From Ruegeria marina (lineage in GTDB: Bacteria; Pseudomonadota; Alphaproteobacteria; Rhodobacterales; Rhodobacteraceae), in the NCBI RefSeq assembly GCF_900101475.1, contig NZ_FMZV01000010.1:1-64000 (forward strand): DNA of 64,000 nucleotides, given 5' to 3'. Below the pieces are notes generated by a model. The model ran no database searches, was not told where the DNA came from, and saw nothing but the letters and a program-made list of their open reading frames with translations. The translations under genes were made by a program, and so were the position numbers. Positions 1 through 8,610 of the stretch are shown here, piece by piece. Within the stretch, counting starts at the first letter, position 1. Each line of letters begins with the position of its first letter.

Positions 1-446
1 GTGGAGAGGTTGAGGGTCGGACGTTGTTGTCGACGTTTTTGCGGGATCATCTTTCGCTGACGGGGACGCATGTTGGGTGTGACACGGGTCAGTGCGGGGC
101 CTGTGTTGTGCATGTTGACGGTGTTGCGGTGAAGTCGTGCAACATGCTTGCCGCGGAGGCGTCTGGGTCTTCGGTCGGGACGATCGAGGGTCAGGCGGCG
201 GCGGACGGGACGCTGAACGCGCTGCAGCAGGCGTTTCAGGATCATCACGGGCTTCAGTGCGGGTTCTGCACGCCGGGGATGGTGATGTCGGCGGCGGCGC
301 TGCTCAAGGACAATCCGCGGCCGAGCGAGGCTGAGGTGCGGGCGCATCTGGAGGGGAACCTGTGCCGTTGCACGGGGTATCACAACATCGTCAAGGCGGT
401 TCTTGCGGCGTCCGGTCAGGACGTGAGCGGGATCGCGGCGGAATAG
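1..446 (+). CDS. coxS: Aerobic CO dehydrogenase-type small (2Fe-2S) subunit, 5' end cut by window
   Basis: Electron-transfer subunit of a molybdenum hydroxylase. It passes electrons from the Mo site of the large subunit to the FAD subunit. The reading frame is open to the window edge (codons from position 3), so the true start lies upstream. Two cluster motifs are visible: a plant-ferredoxin-like [15 protein letters not shown] followed by a further Cys, and the C-terminal CGFCTPG followed about 30 residues later by CRCTGY. Both are typical of CoxS and xanthine dehydrogenase small subunits. It is followed by the large subunit (50-bp gap) and then the FAD subunit. The order S-L-M is typical of form II clusters; form I operons are usually M-S-L. 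Substrate is set by the large subunit, so CO is not assured. Confidence 0.93.
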   Translation, partial: GEVEGRTLLSTFLRDHLSLTGTHVGCDTGQCGACVVHVDGVAVKSCNMLAAEASGSSVGTIEGQAAADGTLNALQQAFQDHHGLQCGFCTPGMVMSAAALLKDNPRPSEAEVRAHLEGNLCRCTGYHNIVKAVLAASGQDVSGIAAE

Positions 447-496
447 GCTGACCGAGAATTTTCGGCGAAAATTCTTTTTCTGGGAGGAGACGAGAC

Positions 497-2863
497 ATGC
501 CCAAGGACAGTGGCATCGGGGCGAGTTCGAAACGGCGCGAGGACGTGCGGTTTCTGACGGGCGCCGGCAATTACACCGACGACATCAACATTCACGGCCA
601 GGCTTACGTGCATTTTCTGCGCTCGGACGTGGCGCATGGCCGGATCGTGAGCATCGACACGGCGGCGGCCTCGGCGATGCCGGGGGTGGTGCGGATATTC
701 ACCGGCGCCGATTTCGAGGGGGTGGGCGGTCTGCCCTGCGGCTGGCAGGTGACGGACCGGCATGGCCAGCCGATGGCCGAGCCCGGGCACCCGGTGCTGG
801 CGCAGGGCAAGGTGCGGCACGTGGGCGACCCGATCGCGGCGGTTGTGGCGGACACGGCCGAGCAGGCGCGGGACGCGGCTGAGGCGATCGGTGTGGAGAT
901 CGAGGAGCTTCCGGCGGTTGTCGACATGAAGGCGGCGCTGGCCGGGGACGCGGCCAGGGTGCATGACGATCTGCCGTCGAACCTGTGCTACGACTGGGGT
1001 TTCGTCGAGGAGAACAAGGCGGCGGTGGACGCGGCCTTTGACACGGCGGCGCATGTGACGACGCTGGAGCTGGTGAACAACCGGCTGGTGGCCAACCCGA
1101 TGGAACCGCGGGTGGCGATCGGCGATTATGCGCGGGCGACGGGCGAGTCGACGCTCTACACCACCAGCCAGAACCCGCATGTGATCCGGCTCCTGATGGG
1201 GGCCTTCGTGCTGGGCATTCCCGAGCACAAGCTGCGGGTGGTGGCGCCCGACGTGGGCGGCGGCTTCGGCTCGAAGATCTTCCACTATGCCGAGGAGGCG
1301 TTCTGCACCTTCGCGGCCAAGGCGATCAACCGGCCGGTGAAGTGGACCTCGTCGCGGTCGGAGGCGTTCATGTCGGACGCGCATGGGCGCGACCATGTGA
1401 CCAGGATCGAACTGGCGCTGGACGCGGACAACAATTTCACCGCGATCCGGACCGAGACGCTGGCGAACATGGGGGCGTACCTGTCGACCTTCGCACCCTC
1501 GGTGCCGACCTGGCTGCACGGGACGCTGATGGCGGGCAATTACAAGACGCCGCTGATCTATGTGAACGTGAAGGCGGTGTTCACCAACACGGTGCCGGTG
1601 GATGCCTATCGCGGCGCGGGCCGTCCCGAGGCGACGTTCCAGCTGGAGCGGGTGATCGACAAGGCGGCGCGCGAGCTGGGGGTGGACCCGATCGCGCTGA
1701 GGCGGCAGAACTTCGTGACCGAGTTCCCCTATCAGACGCCGGTCGCGGTGGTCTATGACACCGGCGATTACAACGCCACGATGGACAAGCTGGAAGAGAT
1801 CGCGGACATCGCGGGCTTTGCGGCGCGGCGGGCGGCGTCCGAGGCCAAGGGCAAGCTGCGCGGCCTCGGTGTGAACTGCTATATCGAGGCCTGCGGCATC
1901 GCGCCGTCGAACCTGGTGGGGCAGCTGGGCGCGCGGGCGGGTCTTTACGACGCGGCGACGGTGCGGGTGAACGCCACCGGCAGCATCAGCGTGATGGTGG
2001 GGGCGCACAGCCACGGCCAGGGCCACGAGACGGCGTTTCCGCAGGTGGTGGCCGAGATGCTGGGCATCGACGAGAGCATGATCGAGATCGTGCATGGCGA
2101 CAGCTCGAAGATCCCGTTCGGCATGGGCACCTATGGCTCGCGCAGCCTTGCGGTCTGCGGCTCGGCGATGGTGCGGGCGACCGAGAAGATCATCAACAAG
2201 GCGAAGAAGATCGCGGCGCATCTGATGGAGGCCTCGGAGGCCGATATCGAGCTGAAGGGCGGCCAGTTCACGGTCGCGGGCACGGATAAATCCGTGGCCT
2301 GGGGCGACGTGACGCTGGCGGCCTATGTGCCGCACAACTACCCGCTGGAGGATATCGAGCCGGGTCTGGAGGAGACGGCGTTCTACGACCCATCGAACTT
2401 CACCTATCCGGCCGGTGCCTATGCCTGCGAGGTGGAGGTGGACCCCGAGACCGGCAAGGTGACGGTGGAGCGGTTCAGCGCGGCGGATGATTTCGGCAAT
2501 ATCGTCAACCCGATGATCGTGTCGGGGCAGGTGCATGGCGGCCTGGGCCAGGGGATCGGCCAGGCGCTGCTGGAGAACTGCGCCTATGATCCGGAGACCG
2601 GGCAGCTGCTCAGCGCGTCCTACATGGATTACGCGATGCCGCGCGCCGATGACGTGCCGTTCTACGCGGTGGATCATTCCTGCGCCACGCCCTGCACGCA
2701 CAACCCGCTGGGGGTGAAGGGCTGCGGCGAGGCCGGGGCCATCGGCAGCCCGCCGGCGGTGGTGAACGCGGTGATCGACGCGCTGCAATCGGGCGGCAAG
2801 ACTGTCGCGCATATCGACATGCCGGTGAGCCCGTCGCGGGTCTGGGCGGCGATGAACGGCTGA
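497..2863 (+). CDS. coxL: Molybdenum hydroxylase large subunit, form II CoxL-like
   Basis: Catalytic molybdopterin-cytosine-dinucleotide subunit of the xanthine oxidase family, 788 residues, the usual length. The start ATG has GGGAGGAG just upstream. The active-site loop near residues 370-376 reads AYRGAGR, the signature of form II (putative) CoxL. Form I enzymes with proven CO oxidation carry AYxCSFR, so the Cu-binding cysteine is absent here. The conserved catalytic Glu lies in [12 protein letters not shown] near residue 745. The product is cytoplasmic and works with the flanking small and FAD subunits. CO may not be the physiological substrate; other aldehydes or heterocycles are possible. 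Family membership is certain, substrate is not. Confidence 0.93.
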   Translation: MPKDSGIGASSKRREDVRFLTGAGNYTDDINIHGQAYVHFLRSDVAHGRIVSIDTAAASAMPGVVRIFTGADFEGVGGLPCGWQVTDRHGQPMAEPGHPVLAQGKVRHVGDPIAAVVADTAEQARDAAEAIGVEIEELPAVVDMKAALAGDAARVHDDLPSNLCYDWGFVEENKAAVDAAFDTAAHVTTLELVNNRLVANPMEPRVAIGDYARATGESTLYTTSQNPHVIRLLMGAFVLGIPEHKLRVVAPDVGGGFGSKIFHYAEEAFCTFAAKAINRPVKWTSSRSEAFMSDAHGRDHVTRIELALDADNNFTAIRTETLANMGAYLSTFAPSVPTWLHGTLMAGNYKTPLIYVNVKAVFTNTVPVDAYRGAGRPEATFQLERVIDKAARELGVDPIALRRQNFVTEFPYQTPVAVVYDTGDYNATMDKLEEIADIAGFAARRAASEAKGKLRGLGVNCYIEACGIAPSNLVGQLGARAGLYDAATVRVNATGSISVMVGAHSHGQGHETAFPQVVAEMLGIDESMIEIVHGDSSKIPFGMGTYGSRSLAVCGSAMVRATEKIINKAKKIAAHLMEASEADIELKGGQFTVAGTDKSVAWGDVTLAAYVPHNYPLEDIEPGLEETAFYDPSNFTYPAGAYACEVEVDPETGKVTVERFSAADDFGNIVNPMIVSGQVHGGLGQGIGQALLENCAYDPETGQLLSASYMDYAMPRADDVPFYAVDHSCATPCTHNPLGVKGCGEAGAIGSPPAVVNAVIDALQSGGKTVAHIDMPVSPSRVWAAMNG

Positions 2864-2868
2864 GACGG

Positions 2869-2904
2869 CCGGGGGGCGCTGCCCCCCGGACCCCCGGGAT
2901 ATTT
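2869..2904 (+). terminator. GC-rich hairpin between coxL and coxM
   Basis: A perfect 9-bp stem (CCGGGGGGC pairing with GCCCCCCGG, 2869-2889) with a 3-base loop starts six bases after the coxL stop. It is followed by a further C/G run and a short T-run at 2901-2904. It may attenuate transcription or protect the 3' end of the coxSL message. coxM, 91 bp after coxL, is very likely in the same operon, so full termination is unlikely. Confidence 0.5.
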
Positions 2905-2919
2905 TCAGCAAGAGGAAAG
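2896..2919 (+). repeat. Dispersed intergenic repeat, copy 1 (degenerate)
   Basis: This stretch (GGGATATTTTcaGCAAGAGGAAAG) resembles two better-matched copies at 25813-25839 (other strand) and 38163-38186. The shared pattern is roughly GAGTATTT, two variable bases, then GGCGAAATGAAG. All three copies lie between genes. This is the most diverged copy. Confidence 0.4.
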
Positions 2920-2954
2920 GGCAGGGACCCGGAGCCTCTTGGAGGAGGAGCGAG

Positions 2955-3746
2955 ATGTATAATTTCGAGTTTGAGCGGCCTGGCAGCGTGGCCGAGGCGG
3001 TCGCGGCGCTGGCATCGGAAGGCGCGCAGGCGCTGGGAGGCGGTCAGACGCTGATCCCGACGCTGAAGCAGCGGCTGGCGGCGCCGGAAAAGCTGGTGTC
3101 GCTGGGCGGCATCGCCGAGATGAAGGGCGTCTGCGTCAATGACGACGGCTCGGTCTCGGTGGGCGGCGGCACCCCTCATGCCGAGGTGGCGCGGGCGGCG
3201 GCGGCGCATTACCCGGCGCTGGCGGCGCTCGCGGGGGGGATCGGCGACCCGGCGGTGCGCAATCGCGGCACCATCGGCGGCAGCCTGGCCAACAACGACC
3301 CCTCGGCCTGCTACCCGGCGGCGGCGCTGGGATCGGGGGCGACCATCGTGACCGACCGGCGCGAGATCGCGGCGGATGACTATTTCCAGGGCCTGTTCAC
3401 CACCGCGCTGGAAGAGGGCGAGATCATCACCGGCGTGCGCTTCCCGGTGCCGGAGGCGGCGAATTACCAGAAGTTCGTGCAGCCGGCCTCGCGCTTTGCC
3501 CTGGTGGGGGTCTTCGTGGCGAAATACGCCGATGGCGTGCGGGTGGCGGTCACCGGCGCCTCGGAGGACGGGGTGTTCCGCTGGTCCGAGGCCGAGGCGG
3601 CGCTGAACCAGAGCTTCACCCCCGCGGCGCTGACGGACCTCGCCGTCGACCCCGACGGCATGATCGGCGACCTGCACGGCTCCAAACCCTACCGCGCCCA
3701 TCTGGTCAACGTGATGACCCGCCGCGCCGTCCAGGCCGCATCCTGA
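2955..3746 (+). CDS. coxM: FAD-binding medium subunit of CO dehydrogenase-type molybdenum hydroxylase
   Basis: Flavoprotein subunit (263 residues) of the CoxSLM complex, which hands electrons from the 2Fe-2S clusters to the acceptor, normally quinone. The N-terminal FAD-binding domain shows AQALGGGQTLIP (about residues 25-36) and RNRGTIGGSLANNDP (about 100-115), the two flavin motifs of the family. The C-terminal part matches the CO dehydrogenase flavoprotein C-terminal domain. The start ATG follows GGAGGAGGAGCGAG, a strong ribosome-binding site. It is the last gene of the operon, closed by the hairpin at 3776. Confidence 0.93.
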   Translation: MYNFEFERPGSVAEAVAALASEGAQALGGGQTLIPTLKQRLAAPEKLVSLGGIAEMKGVCVNDDGSVSVGGGTPHAEVARAAAAHYPALAALAGGIGDPAVRNRGTIGGSLANNDPSACYPAAALGSGATIVTDRREIAADDYFQGLFTTALEEGEIITGVRFPVPEAANYQKFVQPASRFALVGVFVAKYADGVRVAVTGASEDGVFRWSEAEAALNQSFTPAALTDLAVDPDGMIGDLHGSKPYRAHLVNVMTRRAVQAAS

Positions 3747-3775
3747 CCCGGACGCAAAAACAGCCAAAACCGAAG

Positions 3776-3801
3776 GCCCCCGCCCAAAAGCGGGGGCTTT
3801 T
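3776..3801 (+). terminator. Intrinsic terminator of the cox operon
   Basis: Perfect 8-bp stem (GCCCCCGC with GCGGGGGC), loop CCAAAA, then four T residues, 30 bp after the coxM stop. Confidence 0.85.
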
Positions 3802-3991
3802 GCGACCCACGGGACAAAAGGCAGGCACTTGGCGGCAAATCGCGAAGAAAGCGGGACGCCCGCGCGTTTTTTCGTGACGGCAAGGCTGGTCCGCTTCTGG
3901 ACCGGCGGCAGCGACGCTCGGAGGTCTCCCGGCCGATGCGCAGTGGCGGCGGTTCGCACGACTGCCATGCGCTGCTCCGGGCGGGCACCGA

Positions 3992-6058
3992 TCAGGCCGC
4001 GCTGTCGCGCCGCCATGTCTGGCGGCGTGCCAGCACGAGGGGCACGCAGGTCTCGGTGGAATCGTGGATTGTCACGCAGTCCAGACACTGGAAGCACTCG
4101 TCATATTCTATCTCGCCGGTTGGCTTGATGGCGCGGTAGTTGCAGCGCACCCGGCAGAGCTGGCAGGGCGAGCCGCACTCGACGCGGCGGGGGATCCAGC
4201 GGCGCAGGCGCAGCAGGCCCCCGATTGCCATCAGGGCGCCCAGCGGGCAGACATAGCGGCAAAACCCCTTGAAGGTCGTCATGCCGAGCAGCAGCCAGAG
4301 CGCTGCATAGGCGGAAAAATACCATTCGCGCAGGAAAAAGGTCGTGATCGCGGTCTTGAAGGGTTCGACCTCGGCCGCGCTGTCCAGGTGATCGGGCGCC
4401 AGGAAGACAGTGGCGACCAGCCCGGCGAGGATCACGTATTTAAGGCTCTTGAGGCGTCGGTCCCAGGCGCGCGGCAAAATCAGGCGCGGCAGCCGCAGCA
4501 TCCGGCCCAGATGGTGGGCGAATTCCTGCATCGCGCCGAACGGGCAGAGCCAGCCGCAGAACAGCCCGCGCCCCCACAGGACGAAGCCGAGAATGGTGAC
4601 CATCCACAAGAGCAGCGAGAACGGATCGTAGAGCAGGAAGGCAAGACTGCCGCCGTCAAGCGCGGTGCGCAGCGTCGCCAGGGGCGTGACGATGGACAAT
4701 TGCCCCTGTCCCCACCAGCCGATGAATCCGAGCGTCACCGCCAGCAAGCCAAGGCGTACCGGAGTGAAATGGCGCAGACCGGCCAGCCAGCTTTGCCGCC
4801 ACAGAAGGACCGGCAGCAGGAGCGCCAGTCCCAGCCCCAGGGCAATGACGTCGGTCTGCCGGTTGCGCAGGGCCTCGCGCCAGGGCGACAGGGGTTCCAG
4901 GGCGTCTGGCGTGACGAAGAACCGGTCGGGCGTACGGTGGCTGACCGTGAAGTCCTGCGTTCCGACGACCGGGCGGAAACTGCCGTGTTCCCGGCGCACC
5001 TGAAGCGACAGCTGCCATTCCTGCGCCGGGTTGAACCCAAGGCGGCGGTCGGCGCGCAGGATCATGGCGGAGCCCTCGGGCAGGTCCGGCCGGAGTTCCA
5101 CGTAGAGATCCGCATCGCGCAGGGCCACGGGCAGGCCGCCCTGTTCCGCCGAGATCCAGTCCGGCGCGGTGTTGCGCACGAAATCCTCACCGACCAGCCC
5201 GTGGCGGGCGGTTTCGATCAGCAGGATCGGTTCATCGTGCGGTGACAGCGTGAGAAAGTCGTTCAGTTCCTCCAGCGTCTGGTCCGACAGCACCGCCCGC
5301 GCGATGGAGGGCGGCCCCAGATCCACGATCCAGAGATCGATGTAAGCCTCTTGCGGGGCGGCCTGCGCCTCGGGATCGTCGTCCTCCCACAGCGTGCCGG
5401 CAAAGGCTTCCTGCGTTTCCGCGTTGCTGACGATATGGTGGCTGGCGAGGCCCTGGTTGACCAATGCTTCCCAGTCGAGATCCTCACGGTAATCGGGGTC
5501 GGGTTGCGCCGGCGGGCTGGTGGCCAGCCCCTGCATCCGGTCGCGCGCCACCGCAAGGGTTGCCGCCAGGATGGACTCGTGCGCAATCCGGACAGAGGCG
5601 GTGGCCTTGGTCACCCCGTCCAGGTAGGTGAGGCTGGATCCGTCTGCCCCGGTATTGCCATAGGGTGTGCCGACGACCATCGGCGTGGCGATGTTGAGCC
5701 CCTGATATTGCTCCAGAAAGCCCTCGAACGGGGCGACGCCCAGGCCGGAGACGAAAATCGGCTCGTTCTGTTCGACCAGTTCGACATCGATGAAATTGCC
5801 TTCTCGGTCGAGCATCACGATCATGTTGATCGGGGCGCCGGAGAAGCCGGGCAGGGGGGCTATGGGTTCGGTTTCGAAGATGAACCCCGCTTCGGCCCCA
5901 TAGACATCGACCAGCGTGTAAACCCCCTTGTCCCCCACCGGTTCGCCCAGCAGATGGGGTGGCTTCACATAGGTGGCGATCTGGTCCGGGGTCAGCCTGT
6001 CGGCCTTTGCGACAAGCGCCGAGAAAAGCAGAAAAAGGGCTGATACAAGAAGATGCAT
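3992..6058 (-). CDS. NosR/NirI-family membrane flavoprotein with 4Fe-4S domain
   Basis: 688 residues. The order is an N-terminal signal segment, a periplasmic FMN-binding domain, several membrane helices, two Cys-rich membrane-edge motifs (CGWLCPFGAMQE and CRYVCPLGALMA) and a C-terminal Cys-rich region (CGSPCQLCRVRC and CFQCLDC). This is the architecture of NosR, the electron donor and regulator for N2O reductase, and of NirI. The segment D147-G-V-T-K-A-T153 fits the ApbE flavinylation pattern, with Thr153 as probable FMN attachment site. No nosZ, nosD or other denitrification gene is in the window. The neighbours are CxxxCW, SoxYZ-like, SoxH-like and RND genes. It probably moves electrons between the quinone pool or cytoplasm and a periplasmic partner, but the partner is unknown. 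It is divergent from the CxxxCW gene at 6179. The name nosR is withheld for lack of context. Confidence 0.85.
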   Translation of the reverse strand: MHLLVSALFLLFSALVAKADRLTPDQIATYVKPPHLLGEPVGDKGVYTLVDVYGAEAGFIFETEPIAPLPGFSGAPINMIVMLDREGNFIDVELVEQNEPIFVSGLGVAPFEGFLEQYQGLNIATPMVVGTPYGNTGADGSSLTYLDGVTKATASVRIAHESILAATLAVARDRMQGLATSPPAQPDPDYREDLDWEALVNQGLASHHIVSNAETQEAFAGTLWEDDDPEAQAAPQEAYIDLWIVDLGPPSIARAVLSDQTLEELNDFLTLSPHDEPILLIETARHGLVGEDFVRNTAPDWISAEQGGLPVALRDADLYVELRPDLPEGSAMILRADRRLGFNPAQEWQLSLQVRREHGSFRPVVGTQDFTVSHRTPDRFFVTPDALEPLSPWREALRNRQTDVIALGLGLALLLPVLLWRQSWLAGLRHFTPVRLGLLAVTLGFIGWWGQGQLSIVTPLATLRTALDGGSLAFLLYDPFSLLLWMVTILGFVLWGRGLFCGWLCPFGAMQEFAHHLGRMLRLPRLILPRAWDRRLKSLKYVILAGLVATVFLAPDHLDSAAEVEPFKTAITTFFLREWYFSAYAALWLLLGMTTFKGFCRYVCPLGALMAIGGLLRLRRWIPRRVECGSPCQLCRVRCNYRAIKPTGEIEYDECFQCLDCVTIHDSTETCVPLVLARRQTWRRDSAA

Positions 6059-6178
6059 GACGACAGGCTAGGAAAAGCGGGGCGCAGCGAACATTCGACA
6101 AAGGTACTAGCCTTTTGCCCCCCTTGACAGACCTGTCCATTCCGGGTGGCTATCGACAGATGTGAAGCGAGGAGAGCC

Positions 6179-6766
6179 ATGCCCGTTGTAAGAGCAATTC
6201 TGGCTCTGGCCCTTTCGGGTCTGGCGGGCGCGGCCTGGGCCGATTCCTATGCCGCCATCCAGGCGCGGCGGCCCGAACTCTTCCATGCCGAGACCGGATA
6301 TCGCATCGAGCACCAGCGGGCCCCCGTGCCCGATGACATTCCCGCGCCGGTCCGCCGGGTCTCGGCGCTGCGCACCAAGCTTCTGATGCAGCGCGGCGCG
6401 GTGATGCTCGATGTCTATGGCGCCGGGCAATCGCGCTATGACGATCTGGACGGAACCTGGCTGGTGCCTGAGCCGCGCGAAAGCCTGCCCGGGGCTGTCT
6501 GGCTGCCGGAAGTGGGGCGAGGGGCACTCGAACCGGCGCTGGAAACCTATCTGGCCCGGGAACTGGAGCGTCTGACCGAGGGTAGCAAGGCGCGTGCCAT
6601 CGTGGTGTTCTGCGTGGCGGATTGCTGGATGAGCTGGAATGCCGCCCAGCGGATCGCTGCAATGGGCTATCTGCAGGTCCACTGGTTCCCGCTGGGGACG
6701 GATGGTTGGCACGACCTCGGCTGGCCGCTGCACCCGGTCGAGCCGGTGCCGGTTCAGCTGGACTGA
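6179..6766 (+). CDS. Periplasmic PQQ-associated CxxxCW-motif (rhodanese-like) protein
   Basis: 195 residues with a clear signal peptide ending near AAWA (residues 17-20). The motif FCVADCWMSWNAAQR places Cys145, Cys149 and Trp150 as in the family described as PQQ-dependent catabolism-associated CXXCW motif protein, which resembles rhodanese folds. A thiol or sulfane-sulfur redox role in the periplasm is plausible, but the biochemical function is not established. The start has GAGGAGAGCC just upstream, and the next in-frame start upstream lacks such a site. It is divergent from the NosR-like gene and convergent with the metallohydrolase gene (14-bp gap). No PQQ dehydrogenase lies in the window. 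Confidence 0.8.
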   Translation: MPVVRAILALALSGLAGAAWADSYAAIQARRPELFHAETGYRIEHQRAPVPDDIPAPVRRVSALRTKLLMQRGAVMLDVYGAGQSRYDDLDGTWLVPEPRESLPGAVWLPEVGRGALEPALETYLARELERLTEGSKARAIVVFCVADCWMSWNAAQRIAAMGYLQVHWFPLGTDGWHDLGWPLHPVEPVPVQLD

Positions 6767-6780
6767 TCCCCCCGGCGCGG

Positions 6781-7734
6781 TTAGTTCGCGCGGGGCAGGA
6801 TCGCCCGTTCGAGGGCCGGAAACAGATGGCTGACAGAACGGTGGAACTCCTCCGGCTGCGCACCCATGCCGGCAAATTCGGCCGGCAGCGGGGTCGCCAT
6901 GATCTCGACCATGTCCTGGCCGGTGCGGGCCGCCTCGGTCAAGGTCTCCGAAAGCCAGGTCAGGTAGGCGCTTGTCTGCCGCAGCGAGGCACCGGTCCGA
7001 TCCAGCGGGCCGTGGCCGGGCAGGATGGCGGGGGCCGCCACCGCCTGCAGAGTGTCAAGCGAGGCCTGCCATGTGGCCAGGTCCGCATGGGGCGTTGTCG
7101 GGGCCCGATCGAGAAAGGCAAGGTCGCCGGCGATCATCAGCCCGGTTTCCGCATCGACCAGCACGAGGTCCGCCTCGGTGTGTCCGGCCAGCGGAAGGGC
7201 GGTGAACCGGCGGCCGTCGATCTGCACCTCGTCGCTGGCGATCACCGTGTTTGGGGGCACCGGTTCCGTGCCGCGCATCCAGTCGCCCAGAAGCCGGTAC
7301 ATGTTGTCGGAAAACGCATCGCCATTGCTGCGCGCCGCTTCCATGGTGCCCCCCAGAGCTATGATCGGCCGGTCGGCAAACACCTGGTTGCCGAAATAGT
7401 GATCCGGGTGATGATGCGTGTTGACCACGGCCGACACCCCCCGCAGGTCGAGCTTGCGCAGGGTTGCGCTCAACGCCTCGCCATAGCGGCGCGAAGAGCC
7501 GGTATCGACCACGATCAGCCCCGTCTGTCCCTGAAGCACCGCACAGTTGACGATGGCGCCGCCGTTTTCCCTGGAGAAATACTCGGTCGAACCCTCGATC
7601 ATCCAGATGCCGGGCAGCACCGGTTCGGGGCGCAGGTCGTAGCTGTGCCGGGCCTGCGCAAACACGGGGGCGGGCAGGACGACGGCGCCGGCCGTTGCGG
7701 CCAGCAGGCGCAAGGCCGCGCGGCGGCTGGGCAT
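6781..7734 (-). CDS. SoxH-like metallo-beta-lactamase-fold protein (quinoprotein relay zinc metallohydrolase)
   Basis: 317 residues with metal ligands THHHPDH (His107, His109, Asp111, His112), AGHTEAD and a later LPGHG. The N-terminus MPSRRAALRLLAATAGA looks like a twin-arginine signal, so it is probably exported folded. It matches the SoxH-related family found with SoxYZ-like carriers near quinoprotein dehydrogenases. Substrate unknown; a thioester or persulfide on the SoxYZ-like carrier is a natural guess. The ATG overlaps the carrier stop codon (TGATG) and follows a strong GGAGGTGA site. A TTG three bases upstream is less likely. It is the last gene of the RND-SoxYZ-SoxH run. Confidence 0.85.
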   Translation of the reverse strand: MPSRRAALRLLAATAGAVVLPAPVFAQARHSYDLRPEPVLPGIWMIEGSTEYFSRENGGAIVNCAVLQGQTGLIVVDTGSSRRYGEALSATLRKLDLRGVSAVVNTHHHPDHYFGNQVFADRPIIALGGTMEAARSNGDAFSDNMYRLLGDWMRGTEPVPPNTVIASDEVQIDGRRFTALPLAGHTEADLVLVDAETGLMIAGDLAFLDRAPTTPHADLATWQASLDTLQAVAAPAILPGHGPLDRTGASLRQTSAYLTWLSETLTEAARTGQDMVEIMATPLPAEFAGMGAQPEEFHRSVSHLFPALERAILPRAN

Positions 7735-8516
7735 CAATTCACCTCCTCGCCGGTCAGCGTGCCCTCGATCTCGTTGCCGTTGTTGTCCCTGCCGCGCACA
7801 TGCAGCAGCGGCGGCATCCGCTCCGGGTTGAAATAGAGGGTGAAGGCGGGATCCTCGTTGACCGGCTCGCTCAGCGCCAGTCGTGCCAGTTCCTCGCCGC
7901 TGTCATTGCTGAAGCGCAGTTCCTCGATGATGAAGAGAGGGATGCCATCGGCAAGACCGGTGTCCATCGGGTGATCGACGATCAGCCGCGCGCGGCCCGA
8001 GGCCGCCCACAGCCGGCCATGGATTTCGCCCAGCTTCTCCTCCCAGTCGTCCGATGCATAGGCCTGTGCAGGGGCGGTGCAGCCGCCGCCCGCGGCGTCG
8101 ATCAGCGTTCCGCCCACATGCCACGCGCCCGAGCGGGTGCGTACCGAGGCGCGGATCGGCGTGGCCTGGTCGATCTTGAAGCGCAGGGCCAGCTTCGGCT
8201 CTGCCGCGCCCGGGAAGAAACTGAGGATCTTGGGGATCGGGCCGTAGTCGACCGAGATGACGATCTCTTCCACGTCATCCAGCGCGGTGGCATCCACCAG
8301 CAGCGGCACGTTGAAGGCATCCTCGGCCGCGGCCGGGGCGATGACCTTGACCCGGTCGTCGAAACGGATGTCGGCAGGATCGCCCAACAGGCCGATCTGG
8401 TGATATTCCCACATTCCCGAAGAAAACGGGTCGGTGAGCTGAACGCGTGGTGTATCCGCCGCGTGCGCTGTCGAGGCCAGAACCCCGGCAACCAGGGCAA
8501 GGCTATACCTGAACAT
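7734..8516 (-). CDS. SoxYZ-like fused sulfur-carrier protein
   Basis: 260 residues with a signal peptide (cleavage near STAHAAD, residue 20). The N-terminal half is SoxY-like and ends in AAGGGC (Cys146), the place of the sulfur-binding Cys of SoxY GGCGG. The C-terminal half is SoxZ-like. Such fused proteins are known as quinoprotein dehydrogenase-associated SoxYZ-like carriers. In SoxY the Cys sits on a mobile C-terminal arm; here it is internal and followed by TAPAQ, so its handling may differ. The start at 8516 is chosen for GGAGGAGACACGTC upstream; a start 36 bp earlier would spoil the signal peptide. It overlaps the metallohydrolase start. No soxABCD thiosulfate-oxidation gene is nearby. 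Confidence 0.85.
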   Translation of the reverse strand: MFRYSLALVAGVLASTAHAADTPRVQLTDPFSSGMWEYHQIGLLGDPADIRFDDRVKVIAPAAAEDAFNVPLLVDATALDDVEEIVISVDYGPIPKILSFFPGAAEPKLALRFKIDQATPIRASVRTRSGAWHVGGTLIDAAGGGCTAPAQAYASDDWEEKLGEIHGRLWAASGRARLIVDHPMDTGLADGIPLFIIEELRFSNDSGEELARLALSEPVNEDPAFTLYFNPERMPPLLHVRGRDNNGNEIEGTLTGEEVN

Positions 8517-8610
8517 GACGTGTCTCCTCCGCGCTGCATTGGGCCATGTCATGGCCCGGAAGGCAATTCAACTTTCGTCATAGGCCCGCGCGGGGTGCGC
8601 GGGCCGCCGC

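Noticed and set aside
416-2911. Long minus-strand open frame of about 830 codons opposite coxL
   Set aside because: Its product is Arg/His-rich with no family motifs, the usual shadow of a GC-rich gene; the plus strand encodes a clear CoxL.
3829-4139. Two overlapping plus-strand frames after the cox terminator
   Set aside because: Arg/Ser-rich products without motifs, partly antisense to the NosR-like gene; no ribosome site.
4064-5245. Plus-strand open frame of 393 codons
   Set aside because: It lies opposite the NosR-like gene, has low-complexity Gln/Arg-rich product and no ribosome site.
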